From contig NC_014774.1 in NCBI RefSeq assembly GCF_000183665.1, positions 1,194,279 to 1,258,278 on the forward strand: a DNA stretch of 64,000 nt, read 5' to 3'. This document shows positions 19,254-28,191 of the stretch, piece by piece (position 1 is the stretch's first letter; each line of letters starts with the position of its first letter). The DNA is from Candidatus Liberibacter solanacearum CLso-ZC1. GTDB taxonomy: Bacteria > Pseudomonadota > Alphaproteobacteria > Rhizobiales > Rhizobiaceae. The notes beneath the pieces are model-generated. The model worked only from the letters and a program-made list of their open reading frames with translations, was not told the origin of the DNA and ran no database searches. The position numbers were made by a program, and so were the translations under genes.

Positions 19254-20163
19254 ATGAGTATCAAAAAACTAGGATTAGTCTCTACGATAGCAGTGTTGTC
19301 AGTAACCATTTCCCTAGGTGGCTGTGATAATACGAAACCTAAAGCAGCAGAATCGGCAGCTAAAGTAGCTGAAGTAGCTAAAGCAGCAGCTGATAAAAAA
19401 GCAGCTGACGAAGCTGAAGAAGCAAGAGTAAAAGCTGAAGAAGCAAGAGTAAGCCGAAGAAGCAAGATTAAAAGCTGAAGAAGCAAGATTAAAAGCTGAA
19501 GAGGCAAGATTAAAAGCTGAAGAGACAAGATTAAAAGCTGAAGAAGCAAGATTAAAAGAAGAAGCAAGATTAAAAGCTGAAGAAGCAAGAGTAGCTGAAG
19601 AGGCAAGATTAAAAGCTGAAGAAGCAAGATTAAAAGCTGAAGAAGCAAGATTAAAAGAAGAAGCAAGATTAAAAGCTGAAGAAAAAGTTAGAAAAGAAGC
19701 AGAAAAATATAAAGCTGAAATAGAAGAGCTAGAAGCTGAACGTAATAAATATACAGCTGGAATAAAAGAAATAGAAGTTGAACGTAATAAACTTAAAGCT
19801 GAAAAATTAGCGTTGGCAAAAACTGTAGTAACAAATGAAGAATTCGTGTTGGCAAAAATAGAAGAAATAGAAGTTGAACGTAATAAACTTAAAGCTGGAG
19901 CAGAAGAAATAAAAGCTGGAATAGAAGAAATAAAAGCTGGAATAGAAGGGCTAGAAGCTGAACGTAATAAATATACAGCTGGAATAAAAGAAATAGAAGT
20001 TGAACGTAATAAACTTAAAGCTGTAATAAAAGAGCAGGAAAAATTGTCATATGCAGCAGAACGTTCCAAATTAACTCCCTGGCAGCGACTACAGAACGGT
20101 TACATTACTCTTGCCCAATATGATGAAATAAAATATCATGAGCGTCATCCATATGGATACTAA
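19254..20163 (+). pseudogene. repeat-rich lipoprotein, frameshifted
   Basis: The gene starts with a good ribosome site and a lipoprotein signal (lipobox LGGC, Cys near residue 24). The first frame stops at 19478 after 74 codons. Within the repeats, at about 19453, two bases are missing relative to neighbouring units (gtaagccg against gtaaaagctg). Correcting this opens one frame to 20163, about 303 residues, with 6-7-residue EEARLKA units, then NKYTAGIKEIEVERNKLK coiled-coil repeats and a C-terminal SKLTPWQRLQNGYITLAQYDEI. The product would be an envelope-anchored coiled coil, possibly for lysogenic conversion. Similar repeats occur in the virion protein gene at 28110-30593. Confidence 0.72.
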
Positions 20164-20636
20164 CCCCGTTTCTTTTGTACTATTTTATCTGTGTACCAGA
20201 AGCCCAGGATACAAGCGATAATCTCTTGTTCAAAAGGGCTTAGGATCGAAAGGGGGCTTCTGTCAAAGATGCCCTCTTTCACACTCCACCAGACGAGTAG
20301 CGGATAAACAATGATCCAAAACAACGTTGTAAGGGGTCGTATTAAGGTGTTCAAGCCATCAATCCATTTGACACCACTCTTGACCTTTTGAGCTTTTATT
20401 CTTGCTAATCTGATTGGCTGATCAACTTTAAGTTCTTCAATTGCGTATTTGATATCTGCAAGATCTAGTTGAGTAGAGCTGTTAATCCTAGTTTGCTCAA
20501 GCTTCATCTTATCATATTCAATCGATTGTTTCTGCATCAGATATTCTAATACACCATCAGCTATTTTCTCAAAAACTGAGGGAACAAAACGAAGAGCAAA
20601 TCTAAATAGTCCACCTGCAAGAAACGACTGTATCAT
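20160..20636 (-). CDS. putative holin-type membrane protein
   Basis: A 158-residue protein with an N-terminal hydrophobic/amphipathic segment, a charged central helix (about 35-95), then two hydrophobic segments at about 103-125 and 133-150, ending in a basic KKRG tail. Layout and terminal position in the late operon suit a three-helix phage holin (release protein). It overlaps the preceding gene by four bases. No endolysin is recognisable next to it. The family assignment is inference. Confidence 0.5.
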   Translation of the reverse strand: MIQSFLAGGLFRFALRFVPSVFEKIADGVLEYLMQKQSIEYDKMKLEQTRINSSTQLDLADIKYAIEELKVDQPIRLARIKAQKVKSGVKWIDGLNTLIRPLTTLFWIIVYPLLVWWSVKEGIFDRSPLSILSPFEQEIIACILGFWYTDKIVQKKRG

Positions 20637-20890
20637 TGTTTAAGCCACGCTTTGAGATTATAGAGTGCGTAGATGATGGCAGAAAGAGAAGCGGTTATTG
20701 CACCACTCGTTTTAATAAATGAAGCAAGACCTTTTGAAGTGTTGAGAATCTGTAAAATGCTTTTAATATCATTTTGCTGTTCATTGTAATGTCTTTCAAA
20801 AACTTTACAATGGGTAATGAGACAATCAACTTTGGCGTTGAGTTCATTAAACTCTTGCTTCGTTACGTACTGTTCTTGCCTTTTAGTCAT
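20633..20890 (-). CDS. small coiled-coil membrane protein, possible lysis accessory
   Basis: An 85-residue protein with a coiled-coil first half (KQEFNELNAKVDCLITH) and one C-terminal transmembrane helix (about 60-78) ending in a short basic tail. This topology resembles XhlA-type lysis accessory proteins. It overlaps neighbours on both sides by 4 bp (20887-20890 and 20633-20636), so translation is coupled. Confidence 0.5.
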   Translation of the reverse strand: MTKRQEQYVTKQEFNELNAKVDCLITHCKVFERHYNEQQNDIKSILQILNTSKGLASFIKTSGAITASLSAIIYALYNLKAWLKQ

Positions 20891-23319
20891 CCTATATTAC
20901 TCCTGCTTTTACGGAGTTCACGATTCATAGCTAACCTATCCTTATACCCCTCGTTGAAGTACTCACAGAGGTTATCTACTACCATCTTCTGGAAAGCCGC
21001 TTTTACATAAAATAAGTTCTTTAAAGGCATATTATTAGCGACTTCCTTGGCTAATTTGGCATTGGCTTTAGCTTTTTTTTCTTCATCTTCCCCGAAGATA
21101 TTTCTGGACACTTCCAAACCAGCGTCTCCCAAACCAATAACGGTTGAAGCTACAGGGACAGAATGCAAGAGGTCTTTGAAGTCATGGTGATATTCGTTGA
21201 AAAATCTATCATAGTGCGTAAGAGTTCTTGCAGTCATTAAAGCTAATACCTTTGGATCGGTAAAATCGTCGAGTTCTTGACCAGTTAAAGCCTTTCTTGC
21301 TGTGTTGGCGACAATCCCCTCTAAAACAATACCAAAAGCTAAGAACTTTGCCCTATAAGACCAAGCTGACATGCCATTCGCTCCACCAACAAGGGTTTTA
21401 GGAACAGCCCATAAATGCTTCTCCGCCATGGAAATTGGAGTGGTTAAGAATTGAGTAACAAGGCTCAACCCTGGTATGCCTCCCCTGCTAGATGTGTACT
21501 TTGTATCTCTTAACGAAGAGCCAACTGATCCTCTTGCATTATCTTGCGTTTGAGACCAAATATACCCGCTCATCTTGCTCGATAGATCACCCATCATTCG
21601 CTCAATAGACTTGTTCTCAGAACGAGCAAGTGTGACAAGATCAGGATGCCTACACTCTCGGATACTATCGGGCGTCAATAACCTCCCAGCATCAAGCTCA
21701 ACCTTGGACAAAGCATGCATATCGGATTGGGTAAAACCATAATCTTTAATAAGTGTCTTGAATGTCTGCTCCCCATAACGAGATTTAAAATCTTCTAGAC
21801 CCTTAAATCCCCTTGTTACTTCCCCCATCCACGAGGACGTAAAACCAAAAGATAAATCTCGCTGAAACCTATCTAAAGCTTTCAGACCTTGCCACTTAAC
21901 CGTTTTCTCCGCTAATACTTTCATTCCAGAAACAAACTTACTTTGATTGTGAAACTCATTCATCATCCCTGTAATAGCCATCTCGCCAGCTGGGGCAAAT
22001 GCTCGAATAGATGCTTTATAATTAGCGTTCGTTAGATGCCTCTTAAACTCTGGCAAAGCCCTAGACCAAAACGGCATTCCCTGCCTATGAGAACCCATAA
22101 CCACACAATTTATTGTCTCTGGAAGGGCGGAAAATATCTGCATCCCAAAACTCTTAACCACTTGAAAAGTCGAAAACCCTGATTTCAGCTCCCTCAGATT
22201 AATTTGTGCGTTAGATAACTCATGATCAAGCATCTCACTGGATATCGTCAATCTATCCCAAAGGATATTGGCTTCTTTGTATAATCCACCCATCTTTGTA
22301 ACATCGCTTGCCGTCTTAGCACTCTTTAAATCGTTCTCGTAGGCTTGCGTAATAACCCACCTAAAATTGTTATCAGCATTAGAACCAAACGTACGGGCTA
22401 TCTCAATATCACGAATAAGAGGGTCTATGGTCATTCTCACAAGGTCTTCAGCGTTTAATCCTGTTTTTCCGAATGCTGCATTGTAATCGCTGTAGTGTTC
22501 ATCTAAAAGGAACAAATGCCGTGGTTGCTTTCTACTTCCGCCAACAGAGGCTTTACCCGCCTGTTCAGCCCCGCCAGAAGCTAATATCTTGTTTCGTCCC
22601 TCGCTGGATTTGGTATCCCAAACATGCCCTAGAAACTCTGTTAATCCTTTGCCATAAAGTCCTTTTTTGTCGTATGCTTCCACATCAACCCAAGGCATGA
22701 TCGTCTCAATCCACGCTTTCTTGCCCTTAGCCCTTATTTTTAGGGCATCATCAGGCTGCGGACTACCCCAATTATCTAATGGATGAAGAAGTCCCATATC
22801 TTCCGCTTGAGCTGTAACCCTATCCCTTATTTTGCGATAGGCTCGCCCAAACTTATTCACTTGTGGATCATCGGTCTCAACCCCCCTTAGGGCTTTGGTG
22901 ATCTTTTCGTTCGTTATTGGATCCGCCGAGAACCCTAGGTTTTTTGACCCTAAATCCTCAAAATCATGAAAGGCTTTCCGAGCGTTCGCTTGCTCTCCTT
23001 TAATTCTACTCTCTATAGATGCTGTCGTTTCATATCTCAAAAAGTTCTTAAGAGTGTTCAGTTGTTCCCCATGTTTAGCCCTGCCAACACCTCCGAGAGT
23101 CTCTGACATTGCAAAAGCACCATTCTCTAAAAGAAGTAAATGTGCTTTCTCACTCAGTGCCTTAACTTTATCCGCCGTCTTAAGGTTCTTAAAACTCTCA
23201 TTCAGCTCTAATCCTGATAGGGCTTGCTTAGATACTCTCTCAATCTGGTCTAGATCCTCTGGTTCTAACTTCCACTCGCCAGCAAGCTTTTTGACCCTTT
23301 CAATACATTCTGGATGCAT
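20887..23319 (-). CDS. large internal virion/DNA ejection protein (putative)
   Basis: An 810-residue, mostly helical protein with no enzymatic motif that I recognise. It lies after the tail tubular and other internal protein genes, where T7-like phages encode their ejection proteins. Its middle and end have long amphipathic stretches (for example LPEFKRHLTNANYKASIRAF and LVTQFLTTPISMAEKH) and a hydrophobic patch near residue 680. The start ATG overlaps the corrected stop of the previous gene as TAATG. Function is assigned from position and size only. Confidence 0.6.
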   Translation of the reverse strand: MHPECIERVKKLAGEWKLEPEDLDQIERVSKQALSGLELNESFKNLKTADKVKALSEKAHLLLLENGAFAMSETLGGVGRAKHGEQLNTLKNFLRYETTASIESRIKGEQANARKAFHDFEDLGSKNLGFSADPITNEKITKALRGVETDDPQVNKFGRAYRKIRDRVTAQAEDMGLLHPLDNWGSPQPDDALKIRAKGKKAWIETIMPWVDVEAYDKKGLYGKGLTEFLGHVWDTKSSEGRNKILASGGAEQAGKASVGGSRKQPRHLFLLDEHYSDYNAAFGKTGLNAEDLVRMTIDPLIRDIEIARTFGSNADNNFRWVITQAYENDLKSAKTASDVTKMGGLYKEANILWDRLTISSEMLDHELSNAQINLRELKSGFSTFQVVKSFGMQIFSALPETINCVVMGSHRQGMPFWSRALPEFKRHLTNANYKASIRAFAPAGEMAITGMMNEFHNQSKFVSGMKVLAEKTVKWQGLKALDRFQRDLSFGFTSSWMGEVTRGFKGLEDFKSRYGEQTFKTLIKDYGFTQSDMHALSKVELDAGRLLTPDSIRECRHPDLVTLARSENKSIERMMGDLSSKMSGYIWSQTQDNARGSVGSSLRDTKYTSSRGGIPGLSLVTQFLTTPISMAEKHLWAVPKTLVGGANGMSAWSYRAKFLAFGIVLEGIVANTARKALTGQELDDFTDPKVLALMTARTLTHYDRFFNEYHHDFKDLLHSVPVASTVIGLGDAGLEVSRNIFGEDEEKKAKANAKLAKEVANNMPLKNLFYVKAAFQKMVVDNLCEYFNEGYKDRLAMNRELRKSRSNIG

Positions 23320-24480
23320 TACTTGCCCCCTCTCTCATAAAAGCACGATATTGCACTCTCAATGAGCTTATGCTTAACAATGTTAATGTCTCTCTTTATC
23401 TGCGGTGGCATGGAACTTGCTCCATCTTGAGAGTTGGAAAAATTTCTCTATTATCTCAACCGTCTGTGCTATCCTCTGATCAGCAGACAATAAACGAGGT
23501 TCAATTCTATCCTCCGCAAAAGGAGACGTGCCAACCTCAATATCTGGCTTCTTAATGCTTCCACGCTCTAGTGCTTCTAACTTTTGCGAATCAAGACCAA
23601 ACTTCTCTCCGTTGACTAATGCATGCTCCGCTTCAGCTATAGCGGACATGTGAGTCTCAAAAGACTCATTAGTCGTAGGAATAGCATCATTCAAAGTCCG
23701 AGACGTCATGAGTTCATTTTTAGCCCCAGTAGCAATATCACCCTCAGAGGGCGTAGGTTTCATTCCTACAAGTTTTTTGTTTCTTCTGGCGTTCTTGGCA
23801 TGTAAGCCCCCAAACGCCATTCCTAAAACAATATCGGTTGCGATCGAAATGCTGTCCATCTCTGAAGCATGTTCGGCGAGTTCATCATATCCATTAGCCT
23901 TAAGTATGGCGTAATCGCCCATTCTATCTAGTTTGCTTAGACCAAGATTAACACCAGCACTTGCTATTGCACTCTTGACAACACTAACCCCAAAACCAGC
24001 TGGTATTAATGCACCTGCTCCAGAAATAACACCTGTCTTCATCCCTCCTTTAGTCGCTGTAGAACTATCCTGCCCCTCATCTCTAGCGTTCTCAAAAGCT
24101 CTCCTCCCCTCCGCTAAGGCAACGGATAAAAATCCCCCAGCTAAAGCTCCTAGTGGACCTCCTATTGAACCTCCTGCCATAGCTCCTATTCCAAAGGCTG
24201 ATACAGAATGTAATAAACTATGTCCTATCTGCCCAATAGCCCCTGTCTCTTCGGGATCAACCGTCAGAGCGTTCTTCTTTAACGGATCAGGTGTGTATTC
24301 CCACGGTGTAACTGTAGAAAGAATATCTGCTGGTGCTTCTAAAACACCAGAAAAAGAAGCACCAAGTGCGTTGTCCCATATACCAGGTTGCCTCTTCGCT
24401 GGCTGTGTCGTTTTATCATTCTTTATAGACTTCATACGCTTGTTAAAGTCGCTCTCGTTATCCATAAAAAGCATTATCAT
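23319..24480 (-). CDS. internal virion protein with Gly/Ala-rich membrane-like region, 1-base frameshift
   Basis: The uninterrupted frame (24480-23383, 365 residues) has a hydrophobic glycine-rich zone at about 85-120 (GIGAMAGGSIGGPLGALAGG) and a second near 145-175, as in pore-forming ejection proteins. Its last 15 residues look out of frame. Removing one base from the five-base A-run at 23438-23442 continues the protein as EKFSNSQDGASSMPPQIKRD and on to a stop that overlaps the next ATG (TAATG, 23317-23321), about 386 residues. The natural tail and the coupled stop favour the longer reading. Confidence 0.6.
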
Positions 24481-26228
24481 TCCCCCCTATTCATACGGGA
24501 TGAAACAGCATTCATATACTCTTCAACACCACTAACCGTTGCAATCTGCAAGCTAGGGACATTTTGGGGTAATTCGTCATAAATGTTAATGACTATAGGG
24601 TTCCCCTGTTTGTCTTTCTTATAAACACCACCAACCGTTAAACTATATTTCCCGTCGCCCTCTGACTGATAACCGTAACTCTCTGGATATCTATCTTTAC
24701 TTTTATCACCAAAAAGACCAACAAGTTTATCAGAAGTAAGTCCGTGCAACCTATTCCCAAATTCATAGTGAGACATGCCACGAGGGGGCATAACATAAGA
24801 GCCGTTCACAGCGTACGCCGTATTACCAAATACAGCTTTGACTGCATCCCTCACAACCTCACCATTTAACGTATAATTGCCTGTCTTATGCATATTACCC
24901 ATGATATAAAGCTTAATTACTTCGGCGTCTTGCTTGTAATTTGCGTCCTCCGAGCCTTGATAAAGTTGTCCTATCTCTTTGTTTATTAAATTGTTAAAGA
25001 GTTTCTTAACCCCGTTTCCTTTGGAGCTTTCAAGCTTAAGCTCAATATCGCCTCTGTGTTTCACTCCAGAGATGACTGGGATTGCAGAAGCTCTAGCCTC
25101 CGCAGAATCACTCATAGCTAAACGACAAATAGATGATGTAACTTTGTCTTTCATACCGTCTACGACACTCTTTATCTTCTCAATATCGCTTTTTGTTACA
25201 CCCTCCTTAGTCATCTCATCTCTGAAATAGGAAACAAAATCTTCAGCCCTCTCTCCCTTAATCTTTTCAGATAATTGCCTTTCTTTGTCCGTTCCCATCC
25301 CTTTAACAATTACACCATGGTCTTTTTCCGTTTTTTCATTAGCATCGAAAATAGGAAGAACGGAAGAAGCTAACTGCCCTGCTTCTAAACTCAAATTAGG
25401 AGGAACTAATCCTCTGGATCTTTGCCATCCGTGCGGGTCTTTTGACAGTTCCTTAAGAGACGCAACCCTTTTATCCTGAAGCTCTTTTAAAAAAGCTTGA
25501 GCTTTAAACCTATCGTTCAAATCATAATCGACTGTGCGACTGTTAACGGTGGATACAAACTCAGCGTACTCTTCGTTAGTCATGGTCTCTACAACTCTAA
25601 TATAAGGAGCGATATCCTTTTTAAGCTTAGCTTGAGTGATGATACTTTCAACATCCGCAGGCTGGTAATAACGGGATAAGTTGGATTCAGAAAAAACTTC
25701 ATCGTAGTCAGAGGAAATATTCCCCTTGTTTGCCTCAGTCGTACGTAACTTAATAGTTTCAATAACTCGTTTTTTGCCAGATTGTCTTTCAGCATTAGTT
25801 TTTCTATTATGCTCATCCAATAGTGATTTTAAGTCTTCTCTTGAAAGAGAGTCTATGCCTGTATATCCCGTCTTACCATCAAGCTTATGCTCGTCTATTT
25901 CTATCGTTCCCCCGTCCGCATTTTCCGCTATTTGATCTGGAGATAGTCCATCCTTAACTGCTACAGGGCTTCCGTATACTAGGGAACTCAGATTACCTAC
26001 TATGTCAGGTTCGTTAGACAATAGCCCTATCGTTTGGGATTTGTGAAGCGTCTTATCTAACGCTTGTTTCTTCTTAACTTTGTCTTCTGGCGTTAAAAGA
26101 CTTTTATCTATAACATCATACCCACGATTGCGTTGAAGCTCTAAGTTTTCATTCGTTGGGCTTAGTCTAATATTAAGAGCCAAAGCTACGGCGGTATCTC
26201 CAATATGCTTTTCAGATTCTAAACTCAT
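24477..26228 (-). CDS. phage virion-associated protein of unknown function
   Basis: A 583-residue polar, helical protein (starts MSLESEKHIGDTA). It contains no recognised enzymatic signature. A short C-terminal region (YEFGNRLHGL, YPESYGYQSEGDGKYSLTVGG) could be a compact globular domain. It overlaps the next gene by ATGA (24477-24480). Position between internal-protein genes suggests a component of the ejection apparatus. Confidence 0.6.
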   Translation of the reverse strand: MSLESEKHIGDTAVALALNIRLSPTNENLELQRNRGYDVIDKSLLTPEDKVKKKQALDKTLHKSQTIGLLSNEPDIVGNLSSLVYGSPVAVKDGLSPDQIAENADGGTIEIDEHKLDGKTGYTGIDSLSREDLKSLLDEHNRKTNAERQSGKKRVIETIKLRTTEANKGNISSDYDEVFSESNLSRYYQPADVESIITQAKLKKDIAPYIRVVETMTNEEYAEFVSTVNSRTVDYDLNDRFKAQAFLKELQDKRVASLKELSKDPHGWQRSRGLVPPNLSLEAGQLASSVLPIFDANEKTEKDHGVIVKGMGTDKERQLSEKIKGERAEDFVSYFRDEMTKEGVTKSDIEKIKSVVDGMKDKVTSSICRLAMSDSAEARASAIPVISGVKHRGDIELKLESSKGNGVKKLFNNLINKEIGQLYQGSEDANYKQDAEVIKLYIMGNMHKTGNYTLNGEVVRDAVKAVFGNTAYAVNGSYVMPPRGMSHYEFGNRLHGLTSDKLVGLFGDKSKDRYPESYGYQSEGDGKYSLTVGGVYKKDKQGNPIVINIYDELPQNVPSLQIATVSGVEEYMNAVSSRMNRGE

Positions 26229-26641
26229 GACGAGTAAGCCTCGTGCCGTCCCTAGCTGTAGCTTCTGTCAAGACTTCGCTTGTTTGAATTTCTGAGATAA
26301 TTTCTTGTTTCTCTGTCAGGTACACCGATTATCTCTTTATCTCTCTTGTAGTATTGATCTTGAGCGTATTTATGCGACAGGGCTTGCACGTCAACTCCTG
26401 TAGGCAGGCTTGTCATATATCGGGCAAAGTCAGCGTGATCATCCGCAGAATGCAATGCATCCTGAGTTAGTGCTTGAGCCTTAATATGTTCGGATCTACG
26501 CTCTTGATAAAGTTGGTTAAGACTATCCAAGCCTTGTGCTACCGTCTTTAAACCACCTAGGGGATCAACCGCATCCCTAACCGCATCTTGGTTAGGAGCA
26601 AGAGGCTCACTAGCCGTTTGTTTTAGATCAAGATTTGCCAT
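26212..26641 (-). CDS. small phage virion-module protein, probable frameshift near C-terminus
   Basis: The open frame (26641-26252) gives 129 residues whose tail (TRNYLRNSNKRSLDRSYS) is unusually Arg/Ser/Asn-rich. Dropping one base near the three-T run at 26308-26310 replaces it with a more natural EIISEIQTSEVLTEATARDG tail ending at 26212, about 142 residues. That end overlaps the next gene start by 17 bp. The N-terminal part is acidic and helical. Function unknown. Confidence 0.5.
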
Positions 26642-27088
26642 TTATTTATCCTTAAACAAGTCTTTTGCTAGCGTCAGTCCATGTCCACCCGAGGATACGA
26701 TCCCTGAAACCTTACTGTTGGTAGCGTTTTGTTTCAGCCACTGTTGTTCCTTTAAAAATCTCTGAACCGTGGAAAAACGGGTGCTTTGGGCTTTCTCTAC
26801 TTCTCTTTCCGTATCCGCATAGCGTTGTCCAATCCACAGATCAGCAGAGATCCCTGAAAGTCCTGACATCTCCGCTTTCATTTGAAATAGCCCTGCATCT
26901 AACAAACCCTCTTTGCGAAGTCTCTCGGCTCTCTCAGAATGCAAAATATCCGCACGTCTAGAATTCTCTTCGGCAAGGGAGGCACGATACCGATTGCTTT
27001 TAGACGTTGATGTCGCAGTTGACATATCTGAAACTACATTAGTAACAAATTTACCAATCGCTAAACCTTTAGAAACATAATCAACCAT
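26642..27088 (-). CDS. T7 gp14-like internal virion protein (putative)
   Basis: A 148-residue protein with a long Arg/Glu/Ala-rich central helix (RYRASLAEENSRRADILHSE and following) and a Gly/Ser C-terminal end. This composition resembles the small internal core protein of T7-like phages, and it directly follows the tail module. It is adjacent to its neighbours with 0-2 bp spacing. Assignment is by position and composition. Confidence 0.5.
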   Translation of the reverse strand: MVDYVSKGLAIGKFVTNVVSDMSTATSTSKSNRYRASLAEENSRRADILHSERAERLRKEGLLDAGLFQMKAEMSGLSGISADLWIGQRYADTEREVEKAQSTRFSTVQRFLKEQQWLKQNATNSKVSGIVSSGGHGLTLAKDLFKDK

Positions 27089-27090
27089 AT

Positions 27091-28191
27091 CTAATCCTCC
27101 ACGGTGAAATGCGTCGTAACGGAGGTAAGATGAAAATGAGAACTCTCGCCTTTATGCTTGATAACTAACTCAGGAAGATGCTGTGCATCACTGTATATCG
27201 GGAATGTAAACTCTCCCGTTTTCGGAGAACCTCTCAACTCCTCTATAGGATGCATCTCTTCCCCATAAACCCCAACCTCAATATCACTCGTATTGATGAC
27301 TTTGATTGATCCCTTGAATATACGAACTTTCTTCCCACTAAAGTTGTTGAACGCATCCCCAGTATCAATGGGAGGAAGTCGAACAATACAATCATAACCG
27401 TACGACGTTCCCTCATGGGCTAAAGGCTTCTCACCTTGCTTCAATAGCCTCTGAACTAACTTGCCGTCTTTTCTGGAAGTTGCATAAACACGAACATCAG
27501 CGTCATCATCATCAGAGGTTAAATAATCCTCCCGTTCCACTGGTTCTTGCTTGTAATGTTGATCAATGACTTCTGGGATAACCTTTTCCTGCGGGCTAGG
27601 GACAGGAGGAGTTATCGGCTTTAGAACTTTTGTAGGGTCTGCCTCAATACGTGGTTTACTATATTTCTCAGGGACGTGTTTAACCTCATGGAGTTTCTCA
27701 AAACGCTTGAGCAAATCTTCAGAAAGAATATCAGTGTCATCAACTTCAGATTTCCTATCATCAAGAGCTTTCTTGATTTTAGATCCTAACTCCTTTTCTT
27801 TAGCCTTGAGTTCTTCTTCTCTAGCTCCTATTACCTCTTCTTGATCCCCTGATCCGTCCGACTTCTTCTTTAATCCAGCTATAGTAGCTTTCAAAGAAGT
27901 TATATCGTTTAGTAAGGACGTTTCTTTCGCTCGGGCTTGATCTTCTTCTATCCTTTGTATAGCGGACTGTTCTTCAGATGCATACAAAGCGTATCTATGA
28001 CCCCTATACACTTCCAACTCGGAATCTACTTCATTTAAAGAAAGCTTCTGTTCTTCCCAAAATGCCTCTTCCAATTGCTCACGGGATAACTTTAATTCCT
28101 CCCACGCCCTCAGAAAGGAATAAATGCGACCGTATCCCGAATCATAGGCAAAAACCGCTTGCCACTTAAAATGAAGGATAGCGATTCCCAC
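27091..28191 (-). CDS. downstream part of a phage virion protein (possibly fused to 28110-30593)
   Basis: A 366-codon frame with a helical N-terminal third rich in Glu/Lys, a proline-rich linker (KPITPPVPSPQEK) and a beta-rich C-terminal part (VYATSRKDGKLV, VRIFKGSIKVINTSDIEVGV). The only early start is a GTG at 28191 inside the preceding gene, with no good ribosome site and no Met for a long way. One extra base in the A-run at 28150-28154 would join it in frame to the preceding gene, giving a single protein of about 1167 residues. I favour that reading. Confidence 0.6.
   Translation of the reverse strand: MGIAILHFKWQAVFAYDSGYGRIYSFLRAWEELKLSREQLEEAFWEEQKLSLNEVDSELEVYRGHRYALYASEEQSAIQRIEEDQARAKETSLLNDITSLKATIAGLKKKSDGSGDQEEVIGAREEELKAKEKELGSKIKKALDDRKSEVDDTDILSEDLLKRFEKLHEVKHVPEKYSKPRIEADPTKVLKPITPPVPSPQEKVIPEVIDQHYKQEPVEREDYLTSDDDDADVRVYATSRKDGKLVQRLLKQGEKPLAHEGTSYGYDCIVRLPPIDTGDAFNNFSGKKVRIFKGSIKVINTSDIEVGVYGEEMHPIEELRGSPKTGEFTFPIYSDAQHLPELVIKHKGESSHFHLTSVTTHFTVED

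Noticed and set aside
19214..20069. Long minus-strand frames across the lipoprotein repeats
   Set aside because: They are Leu/Ser-rich mirror frames created by the tandem repeat; the plus strand has a signal peptide, lipobox and ribosome site.
20160..20636. Endolysin activity for the terminal late gene
   Set aside because: No catalytic motif; membrane topology suits a holin better. No endolysin was found in the window with confidence.
28141..28160. Programmed -1 frameshifting between the two large virion-protein frames
   Set aside because: The T-run in coding orientation does not form a canonical X-XXY-YYZ slippery heptamer; a homopolymer indel explains it more simply.
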